From Deinococcus arboris (GTDB lineage: Bacteria; Deinococcota; Deinococci; Deinococcales; Deinococcaceae): a stretch of DNA of 64,000 nucleotides. Positions 52,953 through 62,339 of this stretch are shown piece by piece. The first letter of the stretch is position 1; every line of letters begins with the position of its first letter. A program made the position numbers and the translations under genes. The stretch lies in contig NZ_WQLB01000001.1 in the NCBI RefSeq assembly GCF_009755355.1, positions 124,001 to 188,000 of the forward strand, read 5' to 3'. The notes under the pieces are model-generated. The model was not told the origin of the DNA and did not search any database. It saw only the letters and a list, made by a program, of their open reading frames with translations.

Positions 52953-53454
52953 GGGGAAAGCGCCAGAAGGGCACGGTCTGGGCCAGGATATCCACGATGA
53001 ACTCCAGCCGTTCACAGTCCAGGGTCATCTCCCATACTGGGCTCTCACCGCCTGCTTGACCCAGCCGTGCCCGCAGACCGGTGACCTGCCAGCCGTCCCC
53101 AGCCAGCAGCACGTCTACCTTCCCCTGTGCAATGGCGGCACGCCACTGCGGCAGCGTGGCCCGCAGCCCCTCGGCGTGGTTGGGCTGAAAGTCCGGCTCC
53201 GTCCAGTGGCGCTTCAGCTTCGGGCTGAGCGGGTCACTGTCCAGGTCGTTCATCACTTTTTCTAGTGGGCTGGTCGCTATCCAAAGCAGGAGCGTGCTGG
53301 CTAATTGAAGCCCGACAGACGCCTCGTTGGAAATGCCGTAAGGATTGGTCTCCCGCCAGCGGATATGGGCCAGATTGCGCTTCAGGGCAAGGGTCGTGAA
53401 GCGCAGACGCTGCTCAGAACTGAAAGTGCCCTCTCGCATCTGCCCTGGCATCAT
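52816..53454 (-). CDS. Hypothetical protein coupled to the integrase
   Basis: This encodes 212 residues. The start overlaps the integrase stop by 4 bases (ATGA), so it is co-translated with it. Residues of about 10-165 look like a folded soluble domain (ALKRNLAHIRWRE, LEKVMNDLDSDP, RLEFIVDILAQTVPFW); the last ~45 are Arg/Ala/Pro-rich and lie antisense to the end of the HTH-nuclease gene. It may be an accessory factor for recombination, but no DNA-binding motif is evident. Confidence 0.6.
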   Translation of the reverse strand: MMPGQMREGTFSSEQRLRFTTLALKRNLAHIRWRETNPYGISNEASVGLQLASTLLLWIATSPLEKVMNDLDSDPLSPKLKRHWTEPDFQPNHAEGLRATLPQWRAAIAQGKVDVLLAGDGWQVTGLRARLGQAGGESPVWEMTLDCERLEFIVDILAQTVPFWRFPLTPSSAERASAGARRNGRVPGDKTATLGEPSVTPGAPPQEQRKRR

Positions 53455-54374
53455 GGCCTGCCGCCTGTGGTCCCCCGGAGACTGGCATGGTCGGCAGGCG
53501 ACACCCGGATGTGAGCCACTTTGAGGTCTTCCGGCAGGAGGTTCACGTAGCGGCGGGTCATCTCTAGGCTGGTATGACCCAACACATGTTGAAGCGAAAA
53601 CACGTCGCCGCCGTTGCGCAGATAGTTGACAGCAAAGGCCCGGCGGAAGGCATGCGGGGCAGCATGCGCCCTGGGAATACTGACAGCAGCTGCGAGGTCG
53701 GCCAGGAGCTGCGACACGCCAGACCGGGTCAGGGGCTCTCCACTTCGGCCCAGAAAAACGTTCGGTATGCAGGGATGCTTCGGTTTCCTGGCTTTCCGGA
53801 TGTACCGGTCTACCGCTTCTGTCGAACGCAGGCCCAAGGGCACAACACGTTCCTTGTTCCCTTTCCCCACCACCCGGAGATGGCCCTCAGTGAGGCGCAC
53901 GTCTGTCACCTGGAGACTGGCCACCTCAGCCAAGCGCAAACCGGTGTCGAACAGAGTCACCAGCAGGGCCGTATCCCGGCTTTTCTGCGGCCCCTTGCGG
54001 GCCTCTGCCAGCAGGAGGCGGTACTCGTCAGGACTGAGCGTCTCCATGAGCTTCTGGGGCTTCCTGGGCCGTTCCAGCCGCTTGGTAGGGTCGCGTTCCA
54101 GCAGCTCATCGGCTACGGCCCAGCCGAAGACGCCACGCAAAGCGCGGAAGTGGGCGTCTATGCCACCTTCTGCAAGTCCCCGAGACTGAAGATGCTCCAT
54201 GAAACCGCGCAAGTCACCAATTCGCACCTCGGCTGCCACCATCTGGTGACCTTCTCCTTCAAGGTAGGCCGTGAGTGCCCGACCTGTGGCGGCGTAATAC
54301 GTCACGGTGTATGCACTACGCCTGCGCAACTTGAGATGCCTTGCGTGCCGCTGCCAGAGTTCAGTGAGGTTCAT
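53451..54374 (-). CDS. Tyrosine recombinase/integrase of the element
   Basis: This encodes 307 residues from the ATG at 54374 (AAGGAGG upstream). The N-terminal SAM-like core-binding domain (about 1-100) has YTVTYYAATGRALTAYL. The catalytic domain has TGLRLAEV (Arg147), KGNKER (Lys171/174), PHAFRRAF (His241, Arg244), LGHTSLEMTRRYVNL (His267, Tyr276), all the expected residues. It joins element and chromosome through the tRNA sites. It lies ~156 bases from the right attachment site and points inward. No excisionase gene is recognisable; the small gene at 33015 is at the other end. Confidence 0.95.
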   Translation of the reverse strand: MNLTELWQRHARHLKLRRRSAYTVTYYAATGRALTAYLEGEGHQMVAAEVRIGDLRGFMEHLQSRGLAEGGIDAHFRALRGVFGWAVADELLERDPTKRLERPRKPQKLMETLSPDEYRLLLAEARKGPQKSRDTALLVTLFDTGLRLAEVASLQVTDVRLTEGHLRVVGKGNKERVVPLGLRSTEAVDRYIRKARKPKHPCIPNVFLGRSGEPLTRSGVSQLLADLAAAVSIPRAHAAPHAFRRAFAVNYLRNGGDVFSLQHVLGHTSLEMTRRYVNLLPEDLKVAHIRVSPADHASLRGTTGGRP

Positions 54375-54498
54375 TGACCCCTCCTTTCTGACGGCCTCCG
54401 CTGCTGGTTTGGTCGAGTCGTGTGCTGAATTGCCTCCTGCTAGAAAGTACACGATTCGGCAAATCTCATCTCGCTCATCTCCACGAGTACAAAAGCGA

Positions 54499-54521
54499 AA
54501 ACACCGTCATAGACGGTGTTT
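54499..54521 (-). terminator. Element-borne terminator downstream of the rebuilt tRNA
   Basis: A perfect 10-base stem (54512-54521 with 54499-54508, loop ATA) is followed on the minus strand by CGCTTTTGT after T-rich sequence. It sits just inside the element, 9 bases after the tRNA 3' end copy, replacing the host terminator now displaced to 32661-32693. Confidence 0.65.
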
Positions 54522-54529
54522 CCTTGCGT

Positions 54530-54607
<78 letters not shown>

Positions 54608-54610
54608 TTG

Positions 54611-54633
54611 AAAAAACCCCGCTTGCAGCGGGG
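54611..54633 (-). terminator. Terminator of tRNA-Ala(GGC)
   Basis: On the minus strand CCCCGC, loop TGCAA, GCGGGG is followed by TTTTTT (54611-54616). It lies between the two minus-strand tRNA genes, so tRNA-Ala can end here while the CAT tRNA may need read-through or its own promoter. Confidence 0.8.
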
Positions 54634-54637
54634 CCTC

Positions 54638-54714
<77 letters not shown>

Positions 54715-54785
54715 AGGTTGTTCTGTTGGCCTCGTTTGAGGCTCAGATAGATTAACAGCGGCCCCCCAAGCTGTCAACACCAAAT

Positions 54786-55460
54786 TCAGGCGGGGGCCGC
54801 GCGCTGCTGGGCGCTGAGCTGCACGTAGCCCTCTATCAGGTGAATGATCACCGGGTTATGGGTGTGGACCCCGTGCGCCTCGCCCGCGCCGCCTTCCTCG
54901 ATGAAATGGGCGATCAGGGCGGCCTCGCCGTCGCGGGCCAGCAGGAAGGCGCGCTGCCCCGGCGCCGCGATACTGGGCAGGCCCGCCAGCTCGGCGCGGC
55001 GCAGCGTGACGCCTCTGGGGCTCAGGCGTTCCAGGCGGTCTGCCAGCGTGGCCTCACCGGCCATGTAGAGGCTGCGCCGGGCATTCAGGGTCAGGTCTTC
55101 ACAGAGGCTGCGAATGGCCGCCTCGCCGTACAGGTGATACACCGCTTCGGGGGCGGGGTCGGGGGCCAGGCGCGAGAGGTCACGGTCCAGGGCCCCCAGC
55201 CGGTCGTCAAAGGACCGCCGGGCGCGGGCCAGGTACTCGCGGGCACTGAGCGGCGCGTATTCCAGGGGGTTCTGCCCCACCTTGGCGGCCAGGCCCCGGC
55301 CTTCCAGGCGTTCGAGGGTCTCGTAGATTTTGGGTCGGGGAATGCCGGCCTGACGCGCAACGCGGGCCGGCACCGCGCGCCCCAGGGCCAGCAGGGCGGT
55401 GTAGGCACGGGCCTCGTATTCGGTCAGCCCGAGCGCTTGCAGGTGAATCACGGCGCTCAT
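54786..55460 (-). CDS. TrmB-family transcriptional regulator
   Basis: This encodes 224 residues. Residues of about 5-75 are a winged helix-turn-helix starting LQALGLTEYEARAYTALLAL, with PARVARQAGIPRPKIYETLERLEGRGL, the signature of TrmB regulators. Residues of about 105-215 form the C-terminal sensing domain (AAIRSLCEDLTLNARRSLYMAGE), lacking the full sugar-binding part of archaeal TrmB. TATGCT lies 8 bases before the ATG. It probably controls metabolic genes in response to a small molecule; the ligand is unknown. Confidence 0.88.
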   Translation of the reverse strand: MSAVIHLQALGLTEYEARAYTALLALGRAVPARVARQAGIPRPKIYETLERLEGRGLAAKVGQNPLEYAPLSAREYLARARRSFDDRLGALDRDLSRLAPDPAPEAVYHLYGEAAIRSLCEDLTLNARRSLYMAGEATLADRLERLSPRGVTLRRAELAGLPSIAAPGQRAFLLARDGEAALIAHFIEEGGAGEAHGVHTHNPVIIHLIEGYVQLSAQQRAAPA

Positions 55461-55862
55461 TGCCTCCCAGCATACGGGATGGGGCGCGCGGCGGAACGCC
55501 GCAAGGGCCCACCACAGTCAGGACGGCCTGTGCCGCTCTCGTCACGCGGTAGCCAGGTGCCACAGCTGAACGACCTTCGCTTTGACCCTGTCCTTGCCAA
55601 AAGGCCTCGAAACAGCATCAGAGCAAAATCTTTGATCCCACACGTCAAGGCCTGGCTCTAAAACGCCCTGCGTCCGGAGGCCAGGGTGAACGGCAGGGGT
55701 CAAGAGGCTTGTGCAGCAGCTGGCACGTACCACTCTTGCTCAGGTTCGTGGAGCAACCCCAATACTGTTCTCAGCACATCCCGCTCCAATCACTTCCGAT
55801 CTCGGTGTTCCGCCTTAATCTACGGGGCTTCCTGTCCCGGCGGCGCCCAGAAGCTGACCGCC
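55461..55862. other. Intergenic region between the sensor kinase and TrmB genes
   Basis: No gene is supported. Open frames here are shadows extending from neighbours. The right half (about 55700-55830) is lower in G/C. I see no clear repeat, hairpin or full promoter beyond the -10 hexamer of the TrmB gene near 55469. Confidence 0.4.
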
Positions 55863-57569
55863 CTAGCCCTGGGGCATATCGGCTTCGATCAGGGTGCCGT
55901 GGCCAGGACTGGACAACACGCGGTACTCCCCACCCCGCGCCTCTATCCGCTCGCGCATCTGCAGGAGCCCCAGGCCGCCCGCACTGCTGACCCGGCCGGT
56001 CAGGCCCGCAGGGTCAAAGCCAGCGCCGTCGTCCTGCACGCGCAGGGTCACGCGCTCGCCGCCGTGGAGGGTCACCTTGACCTCCTGGGCGCGGGCGTGT
56101 TTGGCCACGTTGTTCAGGCTTTCCTGAAGGATACGGAACACCACCGCCTCGTCGCCCGGCGACAGGTGCACGTCGCCGCTGATGTTCAGGGTCACGCGCA
56201 CGCTGTTCTGTTCGCCAAAGTCCAGCACGTAGCGCTGCACGGTTTCCAGCAGGCCGTAGCGCTCCAGATCAATGGGGCGCAGCGCAAAAATAGAGCGCCG
56301 GACCTCCCGAATCTGTTCGCGCAGCAGCGTCGTGGCGGCGCGCACCTCGGTCTCGGCCTTGGCGGGGTCGGCGTGCAGTTGCCGCGCCACGATGTCCAGC
56401 TTCAGGGCGGCGAAGGCCAGCGACTGCGCCACGCCGTCATGAATCTCGCGGGCGATGCGGGCACGCTCGTCACTGATGGCCAGTTCCTCGGAATACAGGT
56501 AGGCGCGGGCGTTGCGCACCGCCAGGGTGGCCTGCCCGGCCATTAGGGCCAGCAGCGACACGCGGGCCGCGTCAAAGGCGCGGTCACGGGCGTCCCCCAG
56601 CACGATGACGCCCACCAGGCCCTCCTCGTCGCGCATGGGCAGACCCAGGACGCTGCGGGCGTCGGCAAAGACCTCGGCGGCGTCCCCACCGGCCGCGCTT
56701 TGCGGCTCGCCGGCCTGCGCCACCTGCTGCGCGAAGGGCGGCGCCGGCAAGCCGCCGCGTTTCTCGCCGTGGCGGTCCTGGGCGTATTCCAGGCGCAGCA
56801 CCCCGTCCTGGTCACTTAAAAAGATGGCGCGGGCCTCGGCGCCCACCCGCTCGGCCATTGTGCGGGTCACGCGGGCCAGCAGGCGGCGCAGGTTGCGCTC
56901 GGCGCGGATGCTCTGGTCCACGGAATACAGCGTCATGAGGTCCAGGGTGCGCTGACGCACCGCTTCCACACCGCGCGCCACCTCGGCGGCCAGCGCCTGG
57001 GCCAGCGCCTCGGTGTCCTCACCTGGGGGGTCTGTAAAGCCCAGCGCCAGCGCCCCGCCGCCCGGCACCGGCACCTTGAGGGCGTGCCGGACCTCCGGGG
57101 GCGGGGTGGGGGCCGCGCTGGCGCTCAGCCCGCCAGGGACCGTCAGGGTGGCGTGGGCGGCGCCGGTGACCCGCAGGGCGCCCCGGGCCGCCACATCCAG
57201 CACGGCGCCCATGTCGGGGGCGTCGGTCAGGTCGCGCATCAGGGCCTGCACCGCGCCGAGCTGGGCGTGGCTGGCACTCAGCTGGCCGTAGAGGTCGCGC
57301 AGGTCGCGCTCGGCGCGCTCGCGGGCGCGGGTGCCCTGGGCAATCCACTCCACCGAAAAATACGTCACCGCGGGCCCCACCAGGCCGTAAAACAGCAGAT
57401 GCGCCCATAGCTCCTGACGCGACGAAGGCAGGCGCGAAATCAGAAATTCCACCACCCCCACCACCAGCACGATGAGGGGCGGCAGCACGTTGCGCACGAC
57501 CCGCACCCGGTCTGAGAGCCGGAAGCCGCGCTCCTCGGTGTCGGCGGGTTCGGGAACGAGCGCGACCAC
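55863..57569 (-). CDS. NarL-class sensor histidine kinase with GAF domain
   Basis: This encodes 568 residues. Two membrane helices (PPLIVLVVGVVEFLISRL and LWAHLLFYGLVGPAVTYFSV) lie near residues 25-75, with a cytoplasmic coiled coil, a GAF domain (about 220-350; DLMTLYSVDQSIRAERNLRRLL at its front), the HisKA_3 box REIHDGVAQSLAFAALKL, and HATPase blocks LQESLNNVAKHARA, DDGAGFDP and GGLGLLQMRERIEARGG. It would autophosphorylate and drive a LuxR/NarL-type regulator, not found next to it. The GTG at 57569 is chosen because the frame upstream runs into the trmJ region without family character; an alternative start is possible. Confidence 0.85.
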   Translation of the reverse strand: MVALVPEPADTEERGFRLSDRVRVVRNVLPPLIVLVVGVVEFLISRLPSSRQELWAHLLFYGLVGPAVTYFSVEWIAQGTRARERAERDLRDLYGQLSASHAQLGAVQALMRDLTDAPDMGAVLDVAARGALRVTGAAHATLTVPGGLSASAAPTPPPEVRHALKVPVPGGGALALGFTDPPGEDTEALAQALAAEVARGVEAVRQRTLDLMTLYSVDQSIRAERNLRRLLARVTRTMAERVGAEARAIFLSDQDGVLRLEYAQDRHGEKRGGLPAPPFAQQVAQAGEPQSAAGGDAAEVFADARSVLGLPMRDEEGLVGVIVLGDARDRAFDAARVSLLALMAGQATLAVRNARAYLYSEELAISDERARIAREIHDGVAQSLAFAALKLDIVARQLHADPAKAETEVRAATTLLREQIREVRRSIFALRPIDLERYGLLETVQRYVLDFGEQNSVRVTLNISGDVHLSPGDEAVVFRILQESLNNVAKHARAQEVKVTLHGGERVTLRVQDDGAGFDPAGLTGRVSSAGGLGLLQMRERIEARGGEYRVLSSPGHGTLIEADMPQG

Positions 57570-57604
57570 CTCAGCTGAGGTGTCTGTCAGGTCACCAGGC
57601 CGGC

Positions 57605-58363
<759 letters not shown>

Positions 58364-58399
58364 GCCCCCGATGCTATCAGCCTGCTTCTGGACAGGGCC

Positions 58400-59272
58400 T
58401 TACGGCGAGGCCAGCAGCGGCGTCTCGCCCGTGACATGAAGCCCCCAGCCCAGGTCGTGCGCCAGTTCCTCGGGGGTGTCGCCCCAGGAATCCATGCTCA
58501 GGTGGGCGGCGCCGCGGGCCCGCAGCTGCGCCGAGACCCCGGCCAGCAGGGCGGCGCGTAGGCCCGTATGACGCCAGGCCAGGGCCACCCCCGGCGCGTC
58601 CAGGCGCCCCACCGGGCGGCCGTCCTCGTCGTCTATCGCGGCGCGGCACACGCCCACCCCGCGCCCGGCCTCGTCGAGTGCCACGAGGCTGAGTTGCGGG
58701 TCAAAGCCGCCGGCGCCGTCCTGGGCGGCCTCGGGGGTCACGGCGTGGTGGCCGATGCGGTCTTCAAAGGTGCGCAGGGCCTCCAGCCGGGCCTGCACTG
58801 GGGTTTCAGCCAGGGCGCGCAGGATGACCCCAGCGGGCGGCGGCGCGGCGCGGTAGGGCGGGCGGCCCTCCAGGCGGCGGTAGGCGCCGACCTCGCGCCA
58901 GCCGGCCGACAGCAGCGGCTCGGGGGTAAACAGGTGGCCGTCGGCAAACACGTAGGCGCGGCCCACCCCGGCGTAGGCCGCGCCCACCAGCAGCGCGGTG
59001 ACTTCGGCGCGGCGGGGGCCAGCAAACACGCCGCCCAGCAGTTCCGCGCCGTGGGCCGGGCTGGGGCGCGCGCCCGCCGCGCCCACCACGACCTCACGCG
59101 CCTGGCCGTCCAGCAGCTGCACCTCCGAGACCAGCCAGGCCGCCGCGCAACTCTGCGCCATCCAGGCGACCTCTGAAACAGGCACTTCATAGAGCGCCGC
59201 CAGGGCCGGGGTCAGGGCCTCCGGGGCCACCGCCTCGGCGTGCAGGTCGCCCAGCCCGACCTCGCTGCTCAT
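58400..59272 (-). CDS. GNAT-family acetyltransferase-like protein
   Basis: This encodes 290 residues. It resembles a double GNAT fold: the first half (about 25-150) has VVVGAAGARPSPAHGAELLGGVFAG, and the second half (about 195-290) has VGRLDAPGVALAWRHTGLRAALLAGV, close to the acetyl-CoA binding Q/RxxGxG/A loop but degenerate (RHTGLRAAL). It probably transfers an acyl group to a small molecule or protein; the substrate is unknown. It overlaps glgA by 4 bases (ATGA) and lies in its operon. Confidence 0.7.
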   Translation of the reverse strand: MSSEVGLGDLHAEAVAPEALTPALAALYEVPVSEVAWMAQSCAAAWLVSEVQLLDGQAREVVVGAAGARPSPAHGAELLGGVFAGPRRAEVTALLVGAAYAGVGRAYVFADGHLFTPEPLLSAGWREVGAYRRLEGRPPYRAAPPPAGVILRALAETPVQARLEALRTFEDRIGHHAVTPEAAQDGAGGFDPQLSLVALDEAGRGVGVCRAAIDDEDGRPVGRLDAPGVALAWRHTGLRAALLAGVSAQLRARGAAHLSMDSWGDTPEELAHDLGWGLHVTGETPLLASP

Positions 59273-60654
59273 GCCTCCAGCCCAGCCACGGGCACCAGGG
59301 GCGCGGCCTGCACCTCGGCGTATAGGGCCAGGTAAGCGGCGGCCGGGCCGTCCCAGCTAAAGTTCAGCGCCATGCCGCGCTTCACGCGCGCGCGCCAGTC
59401 GGGGCGATTGGCAAACGCCGCCAGGGCCTCACGGCACGCGGCCGCCAGGGCGTCCGGGGTTTCGGGGCCAAACCGGAAGCCCACGTCAGCCGACACCGTG
59501 TCCACCAGGCCGCCGGTTTCGCGTACCACCGGCAGGGTGCCGTAGCGCATGGCGATCATCTGCGACAGGCCGCAGGGTTCGAAGCGGCTGGGCATGGCAA
59601 AGGCGTCGGCCCCGGCGTAAATGCGGTGGGCTAGGGCCTCATGCATGCCCTGCACGAACACCACGCGCCCGTGTTCGGCCCAGTCGCGCAGCCCTTCTTC
59701 CAGGCGGGGGTCGCCGCTGCCCAGCACGACCACGTTCCAGTCCTGCACCAACTCGGGCAGCGCCGAGAGCAGCACGTCCATGCCCTTTTGCTCGGCCAGG
59801 CGGCTGACCGCCCCCAGGATGGGCGCGCCGTCCAGCCCGAACTCGGCGCGCAGGGCGCGGCCAGCGGCCACCTTGCCGCGCAGGTCACGGTAGGGCCGAA
59901 TATGCTCGTCCTCACGGGGGTTCCAGCGGTCCTGGTCCAGGCCATTGATGATGCCGCTCAGGCGCCCCTCTGCACTGATGCGGGCCAGCAGGCCCTCCAG
60001 CCCCTCGCCGTACGTATGGGTCAGGATTTCCTGGGCGTAGGTAGGGCTCACGGTCGTGACCTGCGAGGCAAACACCAGTCCCGCTTTCATGAGGCTCACG
60101 TCGCCGTGAAATTCCAGCGTGTCGGGGGTAAAGGCCCAGCCCGGCAGGCCCGTCCAGGGCGCGCCGTCATGAATGTTCCAGCGGCCCTGGTACTGCAGGT
60201 TATGCACGCTGAAGACGCCCGGTACGCCGGCCAGCCGCGCCCAAGCCACACTGAGCCCGGCCTGCCAGTCGTGGCCGTGCACCACGTCCGGGGTCAGCGA
60301 CAGGGCCGCCAGCGCGGGCCACACGGCCCGGCCAAACTGGGCAAAGCGCCACACGTCGTCCTGGTGATACAAGCCAGGGCGGTCAAAGGGGATCAGGCCC
60401 AGAAAGAGGTAGCGCACGCCCTCTGACTTGACCTCACCAATGCGCAGGGTACCCAGGTCGGGGGCACCGGGCGCCTGCACCTCGCCGCGCCAGACTTCTC
60501 TCACCTCCTGGCAGATGTCGGCGTACCACGGCGACACGACCGTCACCTCGGCGCCCTGGGCCGCCTGCACGGCCGGCAGAGCGCCCAGCACGTCGCCCAG
60601 CCCGCCAGAACGCGAGAACGGAAACACCTCGGAAGCCACATGCACCACACGCAT
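59269..60654 (-). CDS. glgA: Glycogen synthase (GT5)
   Basis: This encodes 461 residues. It transfers glucose from ADP-glucose to the growing alpha-1,4-glucan. The N-terminal VASEVFPFSRSGGLGDVLGALP has the nucleotide-binding GGLGDV block (the usual KTGGL Lys is Arg-Ser here), VHGHDWQAGL and VFSVHNLQYQG follow, and the C-terminal domain has GAVSRLAEQKGMDVLL, MPSRFEPCGLSQMIAM and VRETGGLVDTV. TACAGT (60661-60666) lies 6 bases before the ATG, leaderless. Confidence 0.94.
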   Translation of the reverse strand: MRVVHVASEVFPFSRSGGLGDVLGALPAVQAAQGAEVTVVSPWYADICQEVREVWRGEVQAPGAPDLGTLRIGEVKSEGVRYLFLGLIPFDRPGLYHQDDVWRFAQFGRAVWPALAALSLTPDVVHGHDWQAGLSVAWARLAGVPGVFSVHNLQYQGRWNIHDGAPWTGLPGWAFTPDTLEFHGDVSLMKAGLVFASQVTTVSPTYAQEILTHTYGEGLEGLLARISAEGRLSGIINGLDQDRWNPREDEHIRPYRDLRGKVAAGRALRAEFGLDGAPILGAVSRLAEQKGMDVLLSALPELVQDWNVVVLGSGDPRLEEGLRDWAEHGRVVFVQGMHEALAHRIYAGADAFAMPSRFEPCGLSQMIAMRYGTLPVVRETGGLVDTVSADVGFRFGPETPDALAAACREALAAFANRPDWRARVKRGMALNFSWDGPAAAYLALYAEVQAAPLVPVAGLEA

Positions 60655-60694
60655 ACCCGCACTGTACCTGCCGCCCCCGGCCAGGGCGCAGGGT

Positions 60695-60724
60695 TTGACA
60701 ACACGAGAAGGGCGCTGCTACACT
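60695..60724 (+). promoter_or_regulatory. Sigma-70 promoter of the tRNA-Ile2/tRNA-Val unit
   Basis: TTGACA (60695-60700), an 18-base spacer, and TACACT (60719-60724) form a near-consensus promoter. The start of transcription is expected near 60731, about 25 bases before the first tRNA. Confidence 0.8.
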
Positions 60725-60754
60725 TCCCCTCGCCTTGAAAGGCGGCTGTGCCCA

Positions 60755-60831
<77 letters not shown>

Positions 60832-60844
60832 CAGGTCATTTTTC

Positions 60845-60919
60845 GGGCGGTTAGCTCAGTGGTAGAGCATTCGCTTCACACGCGAAGGGTCGTAGGTTCA
60901 AATCCTATACCGCCCACCA
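60845..60919 (+). tRNA. tRNA-Val (CAC anticodon)
   Basis: This 75-nt tRNA has acceptor GGGCGGT/ACCGCCC, discriminator A and encoded CCA. The anticodon stem TTCGC/GCGAA closes the loop TTCACAC with anticodon CAC for GTG codons. It follows the tRNA-Ile2 gene by 13 bases and is transcribed with it. Confidence 0.95.
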
Positions 60920-60923
60920 ACTC

Positions 60924-60962
60924 AGACGAAGAAACCCCCAGGTTCTCCCTGGGGGTTCGTCT
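60924..60962 (+). terminator. Terminator of the tRNA-Ile2/tRNA-Val transcript
   Basis: AGACGAA...TTCGTCT encloses an inner stem AACCCCCAGG/CCTGGGGGTT with a 5-base loop (60924-60962). It begins 5 bases after the tRNA-Val CCA. The following sequence (TGTGTAG) is only partly T-rich. Confidence 0.7.
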
Positions 60963-61271
60963 TGTGTAGCGCGTTTGTGTAGTGATGCCGCTGGTTTCTG
61001 TCGCTCCCCTGCATACTGCGTTGTATCGCTCAGTCAGCTTTGGCAGAGTTTCTCGAAGCCTGAGCTATACGCATTGAACTGAGAAGGCCCTGCCCCAGTG
61101 TCAGGGCCTTTGGCTTGGGGTCTCCCCTATCAGTCCACGATCACCAGCCCCACCGCCCGCGCCTGCCTGAGCTGTCTGCTGTGCCAGTATCACCGGGAAG
61201 GGCCAAGCACCCGTCTACGGCGGTTCAGGTCGCCCATCTGGGCCAGGTCGCGTTTCACGCCCCCAGCTTAA
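60963..61271. other. Intergenic region after the tRNA pair
   Basis: No gene is supported. It contains a 9-base hairpin at 61084-61110 (AAGGCCCTG/CAGGGCCTT), terminator-like on either strand. The remainder shows no promoter or protein-like frame. Confidence 0.4.
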
Positions 61272-61295
61272 ACCGCCCGCCCGAAGGCAGGCGGT
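61272..61295 (-). terminator. Terminator of the lipoprotein gene
   Basis: On the minus strand ACCGCCTGCC, loop TTCG, GGCGGGCGGT (one G-T pair) is followed by TTAAGC. It lies 15 bases past the lipoprotein stop. The TTCG tetraloop is a stable form. Confidence 0.65.
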
Positions 61296-61310
61296 GTCAA
61301 CCAGTGGCTG

Positions 61311-61733
61311 TCAGTTGGCGCGGAAGACGGGGGCGCCCACCCAAGTCCCATTGACTTTGCAAAAGCCGTAAACCTCCAGCGACAGGCCATAACTGAATCC
61401 CCGGTAGATGGACTTGTGGCTCTCGTTGAAATCCCAACTGGGCGCCTGGTACGGCGCCCACATCTTGATGTTCATGCGCACCGCGCCGTCGTTCTGGTGA
61501 ATAACCTGAAAGTAGTTGCTGCTGGTTCCAATCTCCTGAAACTGCTTCATGACACAGCGCCCACCTGCAAATTCGACACGGCGGATCATCGGCATATTGG
61601 CCTCGGCCGCGGTCAACAGCTGGCTCCCGGCAGCCGGCGACGCGGCTTGCGCGACTTCAGCTGCTGGGGGCGTCGTGGCATTACATGCAGTGATCAGAAG
61701 GGTACTGAGGCCTAGCAGGGCGACTTTGCGCAT
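61311..61733 (-). CDS. Lipoprotein, unknown
   Basis: This encodes 140 residues from the ATG at 61733 (GGAGA upstream). The signal peptide MRKVALLGLSTLLITAC ends in a lipobox (ITAC, Cys17), so the protein is lipid-anchored outside the inner membrane. The mature part is Thr/Ala/Pro-rich to about residue 40, then a folded domain (FAGGRCVMKQFQEIGTSSN, YFQVIHQNDGAVRMNIKMWAP) and a pair of cysteines (GGRC, GFCKV) that may form a disulfide. I do not recognise the family. Confidence 0.7.
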   Translation of the reverse strand: MRKVALLGLSTLLITACNATTPPAAEVAQAASPAAGSQLLTAAEANMPMIRRVEFAGGRCVMKQFQEIGTSSNYFQVIHQNDGAVRMNIKMWAPYQAPSWDFNESHKSIYRGFSYGLSLEVYGFCKVNGTWVGAPVFRAN

Positions 61734-61975
61734 GAGGATTCTCCTTGGGGCTTGAAGGGGGTGAGGGGCAGCGAGAGCCGTTGACTTTGTAGTCAAAGGC
61801 ACAACTGAGGGAACCGGCCTATTTGGCCACTCCCGGCCTGACTGAAGTTGTGAATTGGCTCAAGGCCGTGAAAAGGAAGCATCTTGCCGCCATCCCTCCC
61901 CGCCCCCCGCCAGCGCAATCCCTTCCCAGATCTTCAGCCGCCGCTGCCCACTGGGTCGTCTGGAATGCCGTGGAT

Positions 61976-62230
61976 TCAACAGGGCTTGAGTCCTTCTTCA
62001 ATCAGGCGACCGACACTCCCTTCGCCCCGATACGCGGCGCTGAACTCGTACCATCCTTGTGCCTTAGCCTGGCCCAGAATGAGGCCCTTGAGCGCATAGA
62101 CGTTCGTGCTGCTGGCTTGGGCCAGAGTGATGGCCTGATCTGGCCAGCAGATCAGGGTGCCGCCGCTGAACTGGAGTGAACCATCTCCCGGTTACAGGCC
62201 CACTGTGCGGGTTGCCAATACCTCTGAGCT
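61976..62230 (-). pseudogene. Remnant of an unrecognised gene
   Basis: A minus-strand frame ends LKGLILGQAKAQGWYEFSA, AYRGEGSVGRLIEEGLKPC and TGA (61976-61978), which reads as a real protein C-terminus. Going upstream the coding sense moves to another frame (LQFSGGTLICWPDQAITLAQA), implying a frameshift near 62110, and further upstream a stop interrupts it. Only the last ~80 residues are left. It lies next to the decayed transposase, so both belong to a worn-out mobile region. Confidence 0.45.
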
Positions 62231-62339
62231 GCGTCAAAAGACCGAAGAACACGATGATGCCGACGCACCAATTCACCGCGAAGAGGGGTTGACTTGGAGT
62301 GCAAAAAATGAGGCAGGGGCGGTACTTATGAGCCGTCCC